A DNA stretch of 56,897 nt from Gammaproteobacteria bacterium (GCA_018830325.1 JAHJSQ010000077.1:1-56897); one strand, 5' to 3'; counted from the stretch's first letter, positions 19,786 through 29,140 are shown. Program-made: numbers and translations. The notes: generated by a model not told the origin, from the letters alone.

Positions 19786-19811
19786 TTTCGATCTATAAAT
19801 CAGATCTTTTC

Positions 19812-21665
19812 TTAATTAGGCAATGCGAATACAGTCAATGTGCCGCCCAATTTAGTGTAAGAGCTCAAGCTTCTGTATGCGCCGACCGCTCCTAAACCTT
19901 CAGAGTTAGAAGATTCTTCGCCGGAGTCGAGGCCTGCAGCAATACCGATACCGGCCCAGCCGCCAACGCCTGATAGTACGCCGACATATTGTTTGCCGTT
20001 ATATTCCCAAGTATTGACGTTACCGATGATACCGGAAGGCGTTTTAAATCTGTAAAGCTCTTTACCGGATTTTGCGTCAACCGCTTTCAAGTAGCCTTCC
20101 AGTGTGCCATAGAAAACGACGCCGCCGGCAGTAGCCAACGAACCTGACCAAACCGAGAATTGCTCTTTATTGGACCAGATAATTTTACCGGTGGTTGCAT
20201 CCCATGCAGTAAATTGACCCAGGTTGGTAGAGCCGTCTTCCTTGCCTGTGATGGCATCTTTACCGGCCGGGAACATAGACAATGTCGCGCCAACATAAGG
20301 TTGGCCAGCAGTATATTCAACCTCGAACGGTTCGTAGTCCATGCAAACGTGGTTGCCGGAAATGTAGAAATAACCGGTTTGCGGAGAGTAAGAGACAGGC
20401 TGTTGATTTTTGCTTCCCAATGCAGCAGGGCAGACGCCTTCAGTGTTAACGTCTTCACCGTTGTATTCGGTGCTGTATTGAGAAACGACTTGCGGGCGTC
20501 CGGATTTCAGGTCGACATGAGTCGCCCAGTTAACCGCTTTGTCGAATTTTTCGGCAACCAACAATTCGCCGGTAACGCGATCCAGCGTGTAGCCGAAACC
20601 GTTACGGTCGAAGTGAACGGCGGTTTTGCGCAATTTGCCGTTGATTTTTTGATCGACTAGCGCGACTTCATTGATTCCGTCGTAATCCCATTCATCATGC
20701 GGAGTCATTTGGTAAACCCATTTGACTTCGCCGGTGTCTGCGTCACGAGCCCACAATGACATCGACCACTTGTTGTCGCCAGGACGTTGAGCCGGGTTCC
20801 AAGTCGAAGGGTTGCCTGATCCGTAATAGACCAGGTTCAATTCTGGGTCGTAGCTGTACCAGCCCCAAGTGGTGCCGCCGCCGATTTTCCATTGGTCGCC
20901 TTCCCAAGTGCTGGTGCTCGAGTCTTTGCCGACCAGTTGAACTTTGCCGTCTTTCCAAGTTGTCGTTTTGCTTGAATTGATCAGAGTATCTGAATCGGGG
21001 CCCATGCTGTAGCCTTTCCAGTCCAACTCGCCGGTGCGGATGTTGTAAGCCGCCAAGAAGCCGCGCACGCCGAATTCACCGCCGGAGATGCCTGTGATGA
21101 CTTTGTCTTTAACAACCAAAGGCGCTTGGGTGTTGGTCATGCCCAATTTAGGGTCGCCGTTTTGCACGCTCCATACGCGTTTACCGGTTTTTGCGTCCAA
21201 TGCAGTCAAGACAGTATCGGATTGCTGCAGGAAGATTTTGCCGTCGCCATAAGCCAAGCCGCGGTTAACGGTGTCACAGCACATCACAGGAATCGTGACG
21301 TCGGCGTCTTGTTGCGGAGTATATTCCCAAATGACCGCTTGAGACTTTTGGTCGATCGCATAAACGGTGTTAGGGAATGGCGTGTGAATATACATGACGT
21401 CATTGACAACAAGAGGGCCGCCTTCATGACCGCGCAGAACGCCGGTTGAAAAAGTCCATGACGGTTGCAGGTTTTTGACGTTAGAAGTGTTGATTTGTTT
21501 GAGTTCGCTGTAACGGGTGCCGTGATAGTTACCGCCCCAAGTTGCCCAGTTCGCAGGGTTCTTGGTCAATTTTTCAACTTCGCTATTCGCTTGAGATACT
21601 GCAGGTACTGCAAGCAGGGCAGCGACAGTTGAGGCAATCAGCCAGCTTTTGACAGGCTTCTTCAT
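19812..21665 (-). CDS. xoxF: XoxF-type lanthanide-dependent methanol dehydrogenase (PQQ)
   Basis: A periplasmic pyrroloquinoline-quinone enzyme that oxidises methanol (and often formaldehyde), passing electrons to a c-type cytochrome. It has 617 residues with a signal peptide to about residue 26 (cleavage after SQA). The adjacent cysteines typical of the family are at 129-130 ([10 protein letters not shown]). Metal-site residues are visible by family position: Glu197 (GGEFGVRG), Asn285 (GSGNPSTWN), Asp327 and the extra Asp329 in EWDYDG. That second Asp marks lanthanide-dependent XoxF; calcium-type MxaF has Ala there. Propeller W-motifs recur throughout. AGGAGG lies a few bases before the ATG. 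xoxJ is downstream. No mxaF or mxaI is in the window. Confidence 0.97.
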   Translation of the reverse strand: MKKPVKSWLIASTVAALLAVPAVSQANSEVEKLTKNPANWATWGGNYHGTRYSELKQINTSNVKNLQPSWTFSTGVLRGHEGGPLVVNDVMYIHTPFPNTVYAIDQKSQAVIWEYTPQQDADVTIPVMCCDTVNRGLAYGDGKIFLQQSDTVLTALDAKTGKRVWSVQNGDPKLGMTNTQAPLVVKDKVITGISGGEFGVRGFLAAYNIRTGELDWKGYSMGPDSDTLINSSKTTTWKDGKVQLVGKDSSTSTWEGDQWKIGGGTTWGWYSYDPELNLVYYGSGNPSTWNPAQRPGDNKWSMSLWARDADTGEVKWVYQMTPHDEWDYDGINEVALVDQKINGKLRKTAVHFDRNGFGYTLDRVTGELLVAEKFDKAVNWATHVDLKSGRPQVVSQYSTEYNGEDVNTEGVCPAALGSKNQQPVSYSPQTGYFYISGNHVCMDYEPFEVEYTAGQPYVGATLSMFPAGKDAITGKEDGSTNLGQFTAWDATTGKIIWSNKEQFSVWSGSLATAGGVVFYGTLEGYLKAVDAKSGKELYRFKTPSGIIGNVNTWEYNGKQYVGVLSGVGGWAGIGIAAGLDSGEESSNSEGLGAVGAYRSLSSYTKLGGTLTVFALPN

Positions 21666-21669
21666 ATAT

Positions 21670-21676
21670 TTCCTCC
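21670..21676 (-). promoter_or_regulatory. strong Shine-Dalgarno of xoxF
   Basis: On the minus strand the leader reads CCAGGAGGAAATAT just before the ATG, a near-perfect anti-16S match with good spacing. It fits a highly expressed gene and fixes the start at 21665. Confidence 0.85.
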
Positions 21677-21714
21677 TGGTATCCTGTTACGCGACAGAAT
21701 ACGGGTTATGATTT

Positions 21715-21736
21715 TTAAGACTAATATTAGTTTTAA
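21715..21736. promoter_or_regulatory. 22-bp palindrome upstream of xoxF, candidate operator
   Basis: An almost perfect dyad centred between 21725 and 21726. The core is CTAATATTAG, with arms TTAAGA on the left and TTTTAA on the right, giving one G-T position out of eleven. It has no loop, as expected of a protein-binding site rather than an RNA hairpin. It lies about 50 bp upstream of the xoxF start codon. Confidence 0.5.
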
Positions 21737-21801
21737 GTAATTTATGGGGCGACGATCATTCCCTCTACCGGAGAACTAACAAGTGCCGCGCCAGGTGTGT
21801 A

Positions 21802-21829
21802 AATTTAAGGATTTTTTCCTAAAAGTCAA
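21802..21829 (-). promoter_or_regulatory. possible sigma70 promoter for xoxF
   Basis: Minus-strand TTGACT (21829-21824), a 16-bp spacer and TAAATT (21807-21802). The -35 is good and the -10 matches four of six positions. It would give a leader of about 130 bases. Weak evidence by itself. Confidence 0.3.
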
Positions 21830-21928
21830 CTTTTAAGGCGGACGACAAGCCTTTAAATTACACTGTCGTTCGGGAATATAAGCTCAGGGTTCGGCTTATC
21901 GAGCTCATTGTATCAACAACCTTCTATT

Positions 21929-24367
21929 ATGCAAATTTCCTACTTGCTTTCTGTTGTTTTGGTGTTTCTGACCGTTGCAATGGTGATTGCCGGATTGACC
22001 AAGCATTTGCGGTTGCCTTATACCGTTTTGTTAGTGTTAATGGGCTTGATGATTAATTTAACTAGCACGTTGACCGATCAAGTGGCCTTTGTGGGTGGGT
22101 TTCGATTGACTCATGAATTGGTGTTGTTTGTCTTTTTACCGGCATTGATTTTCGAATCCGCGATGAGTCTCGATGCGCGGGCCTTATTAAAAGATCTGGT
22201 TCCGGTTGTCGTGATGGCGATTCCGGGTATGTTGATTTCGGCATTTCTGGTTGGCCTTGGATTAGTGGTGTCGCTACAGCTCGATTGGCTTGTCGCGCTA
22301 TTGTTCGGTGCACTGATTTCTGCAACGGATCCGGTCGCCGTGATTGCTTTGTTTAAGGAACTTGGTGTCAGTCGAAGGCTTGCTGTATTGGTAGAGGGCG
22401 AATCGTTATTCAACGATGCCACGGCGATCGTATTATTTAATATCGTACTCGGTTTTCTTTTGACCGGACAGTACGACTGGGCCGATTCGCTATCGGCAGT
22501 TCCGGCTTTTATTCGGGTGTTTGTCGGCGGCGCGGGAGTCGGTGTTTTCGGCGGCCTGCTATTTAGCGAATTGATAGTTAGGCTGGCTCAAAGCGGACGC
22601 AGTATTATTTTAGTATTTACGCTGATTATGGCTTATTCGGCGTTCATCGTTGCCGAGCACATTTTCCATGTGTCGGGCGTCATGTCGGTGTTGGCTTCTG
22701 CGTTATGTTTTAAAATAGTCGGCTTGCCGAGGTTGTCGGGTGACATCGAGCATGTTGTCAAAGAATTTTGGGAAGTTATTGTTTTAATATTTAATTCGTT
22801 GCTGTTCATTATGATCGGCTTATCGGTGGATCTATTCTCGTTGCTCGGTAATTGGAACCCTGTTTTGTGGGCGGTAATGGCTGTGGCAATCGCGCGAGCC
22901 GTGAGTATTTATGCGTTCATGCCGTTTACGAACTATTTATTCGGGTTGCCTAAAATTTATCTTACTAGCCGGCATATCATGTGGTGGGGTGGTCTGAAGG
23001 GCGGTTTGGCAGTGGCGATTGCTTTCTCGATACCCGATACAGTGGCTGATAAACAATTATTGAAAGAGTTGACGCTAGGCGTTGTGATGGTGAGTATGCT
23101 GGTTAATGCATCTACGCTTAGGCCGCTGATGCATTGGTTGAAAATAGATCGCTTGAGCAATGAAGAGTGGCTCGAGTTACAGCAAGGCATGATTCAGCTT
23201 AAGTATTCGGTCGACGATGTTTTGCATAGCTTTGCTAATTTGCATTTACTTAACAGTGATATTCAAAATTCGGTTGTCTTCGATTTGCGCAAAAAATTGC
23301 CGTCGAGCGACAAGCCGATGTCCGAGGATCAGCAGTTAAAACAATTGCATTTGTTGGCATTGCAAGCCGAAACGGATGAGTTGGCGCGGTTGCACGATAT
23401 CGGTCTGGTCAATTATTACACCTATTTTAATTTTCAGGATCTATTGAGAAAAGACCGGGCGAAAACGATAGAGGAGTTGTTGCTCATCGAATCCGCTAAA
23501 GATGAAAATAATCCGTTTTTGCGGTTTGAAATGTCGATGATCCACTTTTTAAGCAAATACGAATGGACGCTCGGTTTGCTCATTAAATACCAAAGCGGCC
23601 GGTTTTCGAATCTCATTCGTCATGATATTGCCGGTGTATTGATGGCGCATGTCGCTTTGCAAAAACTTAAAACTGCCGATCCGAATTTATCCGGCGACAA
23701 ATTAAATATCATTAAAAAAATATATCGGAACCGCTTGCATCGAAGGCAAGGACGTTTAAAGCGCTTCGGCGAATTATTTCCTGATTTTTATCGTCAATAT
23801 GAAAACAGGCTGTTTCAAGAAGTGGCGCTGCTTTATTCGCATAAGCTAGTTGTTGAGGAATACGAACAAGGCAAATTGTCGGTTAAGGTCTTTCGGCGAT
23901 TAGAACAGTGCTTATTCGATGCGCAAAAACAATTGCCGGCTATGACGGCAAGTTTGAGTCTGGCTAAACGAGATGATTGGTTTGATAGCGTCCCTTTGTT
24001 TTCCGGTTTGCCGAGGTTGGTAATCAAACGCTTAGCGGAGCAGGCGCGATATATCAGTTTCTTGCCTGGAGATACCTTGTTCAATGAAGGTGACAAAGGC
24101 GATTGTATTTATATATTAGTCAGCGGCAGCGTCAATGTATTCAAACAGGATGAGCAGGGGCAAAGCTTTCATGTCGCCGAACTACGTAAAGGCAGCTTTA
24201 TCGGCGAGCATGCGTTATCGGCCAAGGCGGTCAGAACCGCGACGGTTAGAGCTAAAACGTATATTACCGTGCTGCGCTTGTCAGTCGAGCAGGTTGTTGA
24301 ATTGTCGCAGCAAGCTCCCGATTTGGCCGGCAGATTACGGGATGCGGAATTTGGGTATTATGCTTGA
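21929..24367 (+). CDS. CPA1-family cation/proton antiporter with cyclic-nucleotide-binding domain
   Basis: About 812 residues. The N-terminal 400 form the membrane domain of Na+/H+ (NhaP-type) antiporters with about a dozen hydrophobic segments. Motifs include SATDPVAVIALFKELG and EGESLFNDATAIVLF, where the Asp residues of the transport core are expected. A soluble helical linker of about 280 residues follows. The last 120 residues are a cNMP-binding fold: FLPGDTLFNEGDKGDCIYIL, then GSFIGEHALS and VRTATVRA, where Arg and Glu of the phosphate-binding cassette are kept. This layout suggests transport gated by a cyclic nucleotide. I prefer the ATG at 21929; a TTG seven codons upstream also opens the frame. 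It is divergent from xoxF. Confidence 0.87.
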   Translation: MQISYLLSVVLVFLTVAMVIAGLTKHLRLPYTVLLVLMGLMINLTSTLTDQVAFVGGFRLTHELVLFVFLPALIFESAMSLDARALLKDLVPVVVMAIPGMLISAFLVGLGLVVSLQLDWLVALLFGALISATDPVAVIALFKELGVSRRLAVLVEGESLFNDATAIVLFNIVLGFLLTGQYDWADSLSAVPAFIRVFVGGAGVGVFGGLLFSELIVRLAQSGRSIILVFTLIMAYSAFIVAEHIFHVSGVMSVLASALCFKIVGLPRLSGDIEHVVKEFWEVIVLIFNSLLFIMIGLSVDLFSLLGNWNPVLWAVMAVAIARAVSIYAFMPFTNYLFGLPKIYLTSRHIMWWGGLKGGLAVAIAFSIPDTVADKQLLKELTLGVVMVSMLVNASTLRPLMHWLKIDRLSNEEWLELQQGMIQLKYSVDDVLHSFANLHLLNSDIQNSVVFDLRKKLPSSDKPMSEDQQLKQLHLLALQAETDELARLHDIGLVNYYTYFNFQDLLRKDRAKTIEELLLIESAKDENNPFLRFEMSMIHFLSKYEWTLGLLIKYQSGRFSNLIRHDIAGVLMAHVALQKLKTADPNLSGDKLNIIKKIYRNRLHRRQGRLKRFGELFPDFYRQYENRLFQEVALLYSHKLVVEEYEQGKLSVKVFRRLEQCLFDAQKQLPAMTASLSLAKRDDWFDSVPLFSGLPRLVIKRLAEQARYISFLPGDTLFNEGDKGDCIYILVSGSVNVFKQDEQGQSFHVAELRKGSFIGEHALSAKAVRTATVRAKTYITVLRLSVEQVVELSQQAPDLAGRLRDAEFGYYA

Positions 24368-24373
24368 TGGGTA

Positions 24374-24428
24374 GTTAGCAGTCAGCGGTCAGCAGTGAGT
24401 AGGGAAAGAGGAAAGAGGAAAGAGGAAA
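24374..24428 (+). repeat. heptanucleotide array after the antiporter gene
   Basis: Starts six bases after the stop. Heptads read GTTAGCA GTCAGCG GTCAGCA GTGAGTA, then three perfect GAAAGAG units and a partial unit. It belongs to the GTRAGCR family seen elsewhere in the window. Confidence 0.75.
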
Positions 24429-24463
24429 TTAGGACTTGACACGTAATTGAAATGCCTAATCAT

Positions 24464-24553
24464 TTCACTGTTCACTGTTCACTGTTCACTGTTCACTGTT
24501 CACTGTTCACTGTTCACTGTTCACTGTTCACTGTTCACTGTTCACTGTTCACT
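24464..24553. repeat. TTCACTG tandem array, 12 perfect copies
   Basis: Twelve identical TTCACTG heptamers from 24464 to 24547, then a partial TTCACT. Read on the other strand the unit is GTGAACA, so it fits the same heptad family in inverted orientation. Perfect identity suggests slippage and probably length variation between isolates. Confidence 0.95.
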
Positions 24554-24615
24554 ATTTTATATCAAGGGAAAAATGAATTGTGAGTGGCGGTATTGATTCG
24601 CTATTTGTTGGGATG

Positions 24616-25341
24616 TCAAATGGCTTCGAGGCGATGGCCTTGCTTGGTCCAGCATAGGGCTTGCGCGCTGCCTTTTTTCCAGTCGGGCAATACGAAGCGC
24701 TTCGCCTTTTGTCCGTCGATTTCGAATTCATGGATCGCCGGCCGGTGTGTGTGGCCGTGGATCAGTTGCAACACGCCGTGTTCGCGCATTATCTCGATAA
24801 CGGTCTGTTGGTTGACGTCCATGATGTCTTGCGTTTTACCGCGTTTGTGGAAATGGCTGCGCAAGCGGTACCAGCGTGCGGCGATTAGTCTTAGCCATAA
24901 AGGCTTGGAAAGTACGTTTTGCTGCCACTCCGGGGTATGCGCTTTTTCGCGGAACGCTTGATAAGGCAGGTCATCGGTGCAGAGCAGGTCGCCGTGAGTC
25001 AGCAAGGTCGGTGTTCCGAACAAATCGATCACGGCATAATCGCCTAGCAGGTTCACGGCCGTTTCGTCGCAAAATCGTTGCCCGAGCAGGAAATCTCGAT
25101 TGCCTTGCTGCAAATAGACTTGCGTGCCGGATGAGGTTAGTTGTTTGAGTTGCTTTCTGATTTTACCGTTCGGCGGCGTCGGATCGTCATCGCCGATCCA
25201 GGCGTCGAATAGGTCGCCAAGAATGTACACGGCTTCGGCGCGCGGCGCCTGGCGTTCCAAATAGGACAGGAAGCGCTTGGTGATTTCGGTTTTTTCAAGC
25301 GAGAGATGCAGGTCCGAAATAAATTGGATTTCGCGTGGCAT
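24616..25341 (-). CDS. lpxH: UDP-2,3-diacylglucosamine diphosphatase
   Basis: A peripheral inner-membrane metallophosphoesterase that hydrolyses UDP-2,3-diacylglucosamine to lipid X in lipid A synthesis. I start it at the ATG at 25341 (MPREIQFISDLHLS), giving 241 residues, as in E. coli LpxH. Metal-binding motifs are FISDLHLS, LGDLFDAWIGDD, GNRDFLLG, LLTHGDLLC and HGHTHRP. The frame stays open about 80 codons further upstream, but that part is family A repeat sequence translated antisense and is not homologous to LpxH. The element ends 38 bp before the start, so it may affect the leader. No strong Shine-Dalgarno is seen. Confidence 0.93.
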   Translation of the reverse strand: MPREIQFISDLHLSLEKTEITKRFLSYLERQAPRAEAVYILGDLFDAWIGDDDPTPPNGKIRKQLKQLTSSGTQVYLQQGNRDFLLGQRFCDETAVNLLGDYAVIDLFGTPTLLTHGDLLCTDDLPYQAFREKAHTPEWQQNVLSKPLWLRLIAARWYRLRSHFHKRGKTQDIMDVNQQTVIEIMREHGVLQLIHGHTHRPAIHEFEIDGQKAKRFVLPDWKKGSAQALCWTKQGHRLEAI

Positions 25342-25378
25342 GGGCAAAAGACTGGCTCGTTGAATTGGGGGAGGCGGG

Positions 25379-25567
25379 GTAGGAATATGCACAAAATAAC
25401 CTCTATAAGTAGTAGGCTTTGCGGCGGTTCGGTGACTCGCTTGACAGGACGCCGTGAATACGTCCGTGTAGGCTTGACGGCGGCTTTCCCTGCCGCCGAC
25501 ACCTGTCAATCGAGCCGCCGAACCCCCTTCCAAAGTTGTCGACGTTATTTCATGCTCGTTCCTTAGG
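25379..25567. repeat. MITE-like element, family A (copy A2)
   Basis: About 189 bp, the cleanest A copy. Left end TAGGAATATGCACAAAATAA, right end the inverse of CTAAGGAACGAGCATGAAAT. The interior holds GACGCCGTGAATACGTCC and GGCGGCTTTCCCTGCCGCC, so the element is largely palindromic. Directly upstream of lpxH. Confidence 0.8.
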
Positions 25568-25620
25568 GAATGGAGCACGGATGCGGCTAAGGACTTTGTA
25601 ACAAAAAACTTCCCGTTAAA

Positions 25621-25981
25621 TTATCGTTCCCATGCTCTGCGTCCCCGATGACCGATAAAACAAGCAAAAGCCAACCTATGCACTTCCTAAAGTCTATCAA
25701 GCAACCTAACTGTCGCAGTCGACGCGCAGCGTCTAAAGCAGCGTTCCCACGCAGAGCACTCATCGTTATACATAAGTCAAAAATTACCTTTTCGCAATCT
25801 TAACCAACGAGACCTCAATACCATTTATTGTCACTTAACACTCGCGGATCACCTAGCGCTAGGCGATCCGCGGAGGGTACGCTGTGCGTACCATGGTAAC
25901 CCCGCAATGTTCATGTTTTGGTACGCGCAGCGTACCCTACAATTTATGTATAACGATGAGCACAAGGCATGGGAACGATAA
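25621..25981. repeat. composite palindromic repeat region, family F
   Basis: Bounded by TTATCGTTCCCATGC (25621-25635) and its exact inverse (25967-25981). Inside are a 30-bp near-perfect palindrome at 25843-25872 (CGCGGATC-A-CCTAGC and inverse, one mismatch) and two hairpins with identical stems GGTACGC/GCGTACC at 25876-25892 and 25920-25936. CAATTTATGTATA follows. No gene is seen between lpxH and the cyclophilin. Confidence 0.75.
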
Positions 25982-26033
25982 GCTTGCGTGGGATGTCGAC
26001 CGGCAGCATCCGTGTTCCATTGGCAAAAAAGTC

Positions 26034-26615
26034 TTATTCGACGATTTCGGCTTTTTCGATCACGATGTCGGTTTTCGGAACATCCTGATGCATGCCGCGG
26101 TTGCCGGTCGGTTGCTTGGCCATCGCATCGACCACGTCCATCCCCTCGATCACTTCGCCGAAAACGGCATAGCCCCAGCCGTTCGGAGTCGGACTAGTGT
26201 AATTCAAGAAGGAATTGTCCTTGTAATTGATGAAAAATTGCGCGGTTGCCGAATTCGGATCGGGCGTGCGAGCCATTGCCAACGTGCCGCGGTTGTTTTT
26301 TAAACCATTATCGGCTTCGTTTTTGATCGGTTCGCGAACGGCTTTTTGGTTGAAATCGGCGTCGAAGCCGCCGCCTTGGGCCATGAATCCCGGAATAATG
26401 CGGTGGAAGATCGTGCCGTTATAAAAGCCATCTTTAACGTAAGTCAGAAAGTTTTCGGATGAGATCGGCGCTTTTTCGTGATTCAATTGAATTGTGATTT
26501 CACCCAGTGTCGTGGTGAGTTTGACCTTATTTGCTTGTTCTGACATTGTATTTTCCTTTGCAAAAGAATGGGTTGTTGCTAGTAGCAGTATTGTAGCGGT
26601 AAAAAGAGTACGCAT
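26034..26615 (-). CDS. peptidyl-prolyl cis-trans isomerase, cyclophilin type, probably periplasmic
   Basis: Catalyses proline isomerisation during folding. With the start at the ATG at 26615 the protein has 193 residues: a signal peptide ([19 protein letters not shown], then KEN) and a complete short cyclophilin domain. Active-site motifs are [22 protein letters not shown] and [15 protein letters not shown]. An internal ATG ([10 protein letters not shown]) would give a cytoplasmic PpiB-like form, so a periplasmic location is likely but not certain. The frame extends 26 codons further upstream without family similarity. The gene is divergent from cysS, with about 110 bp between the two start codons. 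Confidence 0.88.
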   Translation of the reverse strand: MRTLFTATILLLATTHSFAKENTMSEQANKVKLTTTLGEITIQLNHEKAPISSENFLTYVKDGFYNGTIFHRIIPGFMAQGGGFDADFNQKAVREPIKNEADNGLKNNRGTLAMARTPDPNSATAQFFINYKDNSFLNYTSPTPNGWGYAVFGEVIEGMDVVDAMAKQPTGNRGMHQDVPKTDIVIEKAEIVE

Positions 26616-26727
26616 GGTTGATTCCCGTGAGTAACAAGTAACCAAGAATTCTATGTGTTTTTGTCTTGAAAGAGAAGTGCCGGCTTGGTACATTGCCCTG
26701 CTTTGTTGTTAACCCGCCTTATCTGTC

Positions 26728-28116
26728 ATGTTGAAAATATATAACACTCTGACGCGCCAAAAAGAACTTTTTAAACCCCGTGTCGAAGGTAAGGCCGGTT
26801 TGTACGTCTGCGGTATGACGGTCTACGATTATTGTCATGTCGGGCATGCGCGTGTGATGGTCGTATTCGATGTCGTTTCGCGTTATTTGCGTTACTCGGG
26901 CTATAACCTGACCTATGTGCGCAATGTAACCGATATCGACGATAAAATCATTCAACGCGCACGAGACAACGGCGAAGATTTCCACGCCCTAACCGAGCGC
27001 TTCACCGAGGCGATGCATGAGGACGAGCGCGCGCTTTCAGTATTGCCTCCCGACATCGAGCCAAAAGCGACGCAATCAATTCCTGAAATCCTAGCAATGA
27101 TCGAAAAGTTGATTGCGAATGGCTTAGCCTATGTCGGTTCTAACGGCGATGTATTTTATTCGGTCTCGAAATTTAGCAACTATGGCCGTTTGTCCGGCAA
27201 AAACCTTGCCGAGCTGCAAGCCGGCGAACGTGTCGAGATTGAGCAAGCCAAGCAAGATCCTCTGGATTTCGTGCTATGGAAAGCGGCCAAGTCCGGCGAG
27301 CCAGCTTGGGAATCGCCTTGGGGTCAGGGGCGTCCCGGCTGGCATATCGAGTGCTCGGCGATGTCGACCGGTTGCCTGGGTAATCATTTCGACATACACG
27401 GCGGCGGCATGGATCTGCAATTTCCGCATCACGAGAACGAAATCGCGCAATCGGAAGGCGCGACCGGCGAAAAGTTTGTCAATTACTGGATGCACAACGG
27501 CTTCGTGCGTATCAACGAAGAAAAAATGTCCAAATCGCTGGGTAACTTCTTTACCGTTCGCGAAGTATTGAAGCGCTACCGGCCGGAAGTCGTGCGCTTT
27601 TTCATCTTGACTAGCCACTACCGCAGTCCGCTAAATTATTCCAACGAACATCTGGACGAGGCGGCGGTCGCGTTGACCCGTCTGTATACCTCGTTACGTG
27701 GTATCGATGCCGGCGAGTTTGAAGTCGACGCCGATTACGAGGCGCGCTTTAAAGAAGCGATGGACGACGACTTCAATACGCCGGTCGCGTTGTCGGTGCT
27801 GTTCGATCTGGCTAGGGAACTCAATAAAGTTAAAGATTCCGATAAGCAAAGGGCGAGTCAATTGGCCGCCACTATACGGGCGCTGGGCGGTGTTCTGGGT
27901 ATATTGCAAGACGATGCCGAGCGCTTTTTGAAAGAAGGCGATAACCAAACCGAAGGCTTGACGACCGAGCAAATCGAAACGTTGATACAGGCGCGAATCG
28001 ACGCCAAAAAGAACAAGAATTGGGCGGAAGCCGATAAAATACGCGATCAATTGAAGCAACAAGGCGTGATACTCGAAGACGTTCCGGGCGGAGGCACTAA
28101 CTGGCGTCGGGAGTAA
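26728..28116 (+). CDS. cysS: cysteinyl-tRNA synthetase
   Basis: A class I aminoacyl-tRNA synthetase charging tRNA-Cys; cytoplasmic and essential. The 462 residues match E. coli CysS. The first zinc cysteine is in [18 protein letters not shown] is the HIGH-type signature and [11 protein letters not shown] the KMSKS loop. WHIECSAMS and [15 protein letters not shown] are further family zinc-site and active-site motifs. The C-terminal DALR-type helical domain ends in GTNWRRE. fchA follows 49 bp downstream on the same strand. Confidence 0.97.
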   Translation: MLKIYNTLTRQKELFKPRVEGKAGLYVCGMTVYDYCHVGHARVMVVFDVVSRYLRYSGYNLTYVRNVTDIDDKIIQRARDNGEDFHALTERFTEAMHEDERALSVLPPDIEPKATQSIPEILAMIEKLIANGLAYVGSNGDVFYSVSKFSNYGRLSGKNLAELQAGERVEIEQAKQDPLDFVLWKAAKSGEPAWESPWGQGRPGWHIECSAMSTGCLGNHFDIHGGGMDLQFPHHENEIAQSEGATGEKFVNYWMHNGFVRINEEKMSKSLGNFFTVREVLKRYRPEVVRFFILTSHYRSPLNYSNEHLDEAAVALTRLYTSLRGIDAGEFEVDADYEARFKEAMDDDFNTPVALSVLFDLARELNKVKDSDKQRASQLAATIRALGGVLGILQDDAERFLKEGDNQTEGLTTEQIETLIQARIDAKKNKNWAEADKIRDQLKQQGVILEDVPGGGTNWRRE

Positions 28117-28165
28117 ACGTCGCCGAAGCGGCACGACTTTAATGACAAAATAAGCAAATCGATCC

Positions 28166-28795
28166 ATGACCAATATCAAAGACAAATCGTTACAAACCTA
28201 TCTCGATGAATTGGCCAGCAAGACGCCGACACCGGGCGGCGGCAGTGCCGCTGCGTTGATGGGCGCGCAAGCAACCGCGCTGGTTGGCATGGTGTGCAAC
28301 TTGACGATAGGCAAGCCGAAATACGCCGAATTCGAAGCGGAAATGGGCGTACTATTGGACAGGTCCGAAGCGTTACGCGAACGGCTAACCGGCATGATCA
28401 AGGCCGACGTCGACGTCTTTGACCGGTTGATGGCCTGTTACGGCATGCCGAAAGAGACCGAACAACAAAAGGCGGTCCGATCCGAAGCCATACAGTCCGT
28501 ATTGAAAGAAGCGACCGAAGTGCCGCTTGAATGCGCCCGAGCTTGCTTCGAAACGATCGAGCTATGCCGGATTGCCGCCGAAAAAGGCAATACCGGCGTC
28601 ATTAGCGATGCGGGCGTCGCTGTCATGTCCGCTTACGCCGGTTTAAAAAGCGCGGCATTGAATGTCTATATCAATGTCGGTAGCTTGAAAGACAAGGAGT
28701 TTGCCGAACGTAAGACTCAGGAACTCGAATTGATTTTGGAAGGCACCGAACAAGCAGTCGATGATGTTTATCGCATTGTAAAAGAAAGGCTATAG
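28166..28795 (+). CDS. fchA: methenyl-tetrahydrofolate cyclohydrolase (FchA / cyclodeaminase family)
   Basis: A 209-residue all-helical protein of the formiminotransferase-cyclodeaminase family. TPTPGGGSAAALMGAQATAL (residues 21-40) is the family's folate-binding signature. In methylotrophs the stand-alone protein FchA interconverts methenyl- and formyl-tetrahydrofolate in the C1 pathway; elsewhere the fold is fused to formiminotransferase. Methanol dehydrogenase genes in the same window favour the C1 role. The ATG lies about 50 bp after cysS, so it may be co-transcribed with it. mtdA, its usual partner, is not seen here. Confidence 0.85.
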   Translation: MTNIKDKSLQTYLDELASKTPTPGGGSAAALMGAQATALVGMVCNLTIGKPKYAEFEAEMGVLLDRSEALRERLTGMIKADVDVFDRLMACYGMPKETEQQKAVRSEAIQSVLKEATEVPLECARACFETIELCRIAAEKGNTGVISDAGVAVMSAYAGLKSAALNVYINVGSLKDKEFAERKTQELELILEGTEQAVDDVYRIVKERL

Positions 28796-28839
28796 AAACA
28801 AGCCGAACGCCGAGCGTTCGCCGTTATATACATCTCTTT

Positions 28840-28972
28840 GAGATAAGCTGTGCGTACCATGGGCAGCCCCTCCAATATTAACCAAGCCCTCATGGTTTGA
28901 TGTGGCTAGAAATTTGCTGTTTAACGGCATAAAGGTACGCGAAGCCTACCCTACAATTTATGTATACTCATC
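28840..28972. repeat. partial family F repeat
   Basis: AGCTGTGCGTACCATGG and later GGTACGCGAAGCCTACC with CAATTTATGTATA match the right part of the 25621-25981 region. The hairpin stems are degenerate. It abuts element B3. At 29150-29172, GAGCGCAGAGCGCGGGAACG looks like the outer end of the same family, so B3 seems to be inserted within it. Confidence 0.6.
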
Positions 28973-29140
28973 ATAGATCAAAATTCGGCACCGGGATGTC
29001 CGTCAAAGGACGCCGTGAATAACTCCCTGTAGGCTCTAAGCCAGCTCCATGCTGGCCTCTCACCTAGCGTTAGGTGAGGGGCCGCACACCCTGGTGCCTC
29101 CTCAGTCAGGCGCTGCCGAAATTTGAAGTACGAAAGGTAT
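28964..29140. repeat. MITE-like element, family B (copy B3)
   Basis: About 177 bp. Left end ATACTCATCATAGATCAAAA, right end the inverse of ATACCTTTCGTACTTCAAAT. The core begins GACGCCGTGAATA and then diverges. An inner hairpin CTCACCTA-GCGT-TAGGTGAG lies near 29080-29100. Confidence 0.72.

Noticed and set aside
24464-24553. CRISPR-like array
   Set aside because: The unit is a 7-bp pure tandem repeat without spacers, and no cas gene is in the window.
25342-25578. 80-codon N-terminal extension of LpxH
   Set aside because: It is antisense translation of element A2; LpxH homologues begin at the MPREIQFISDLHL-type sequence.
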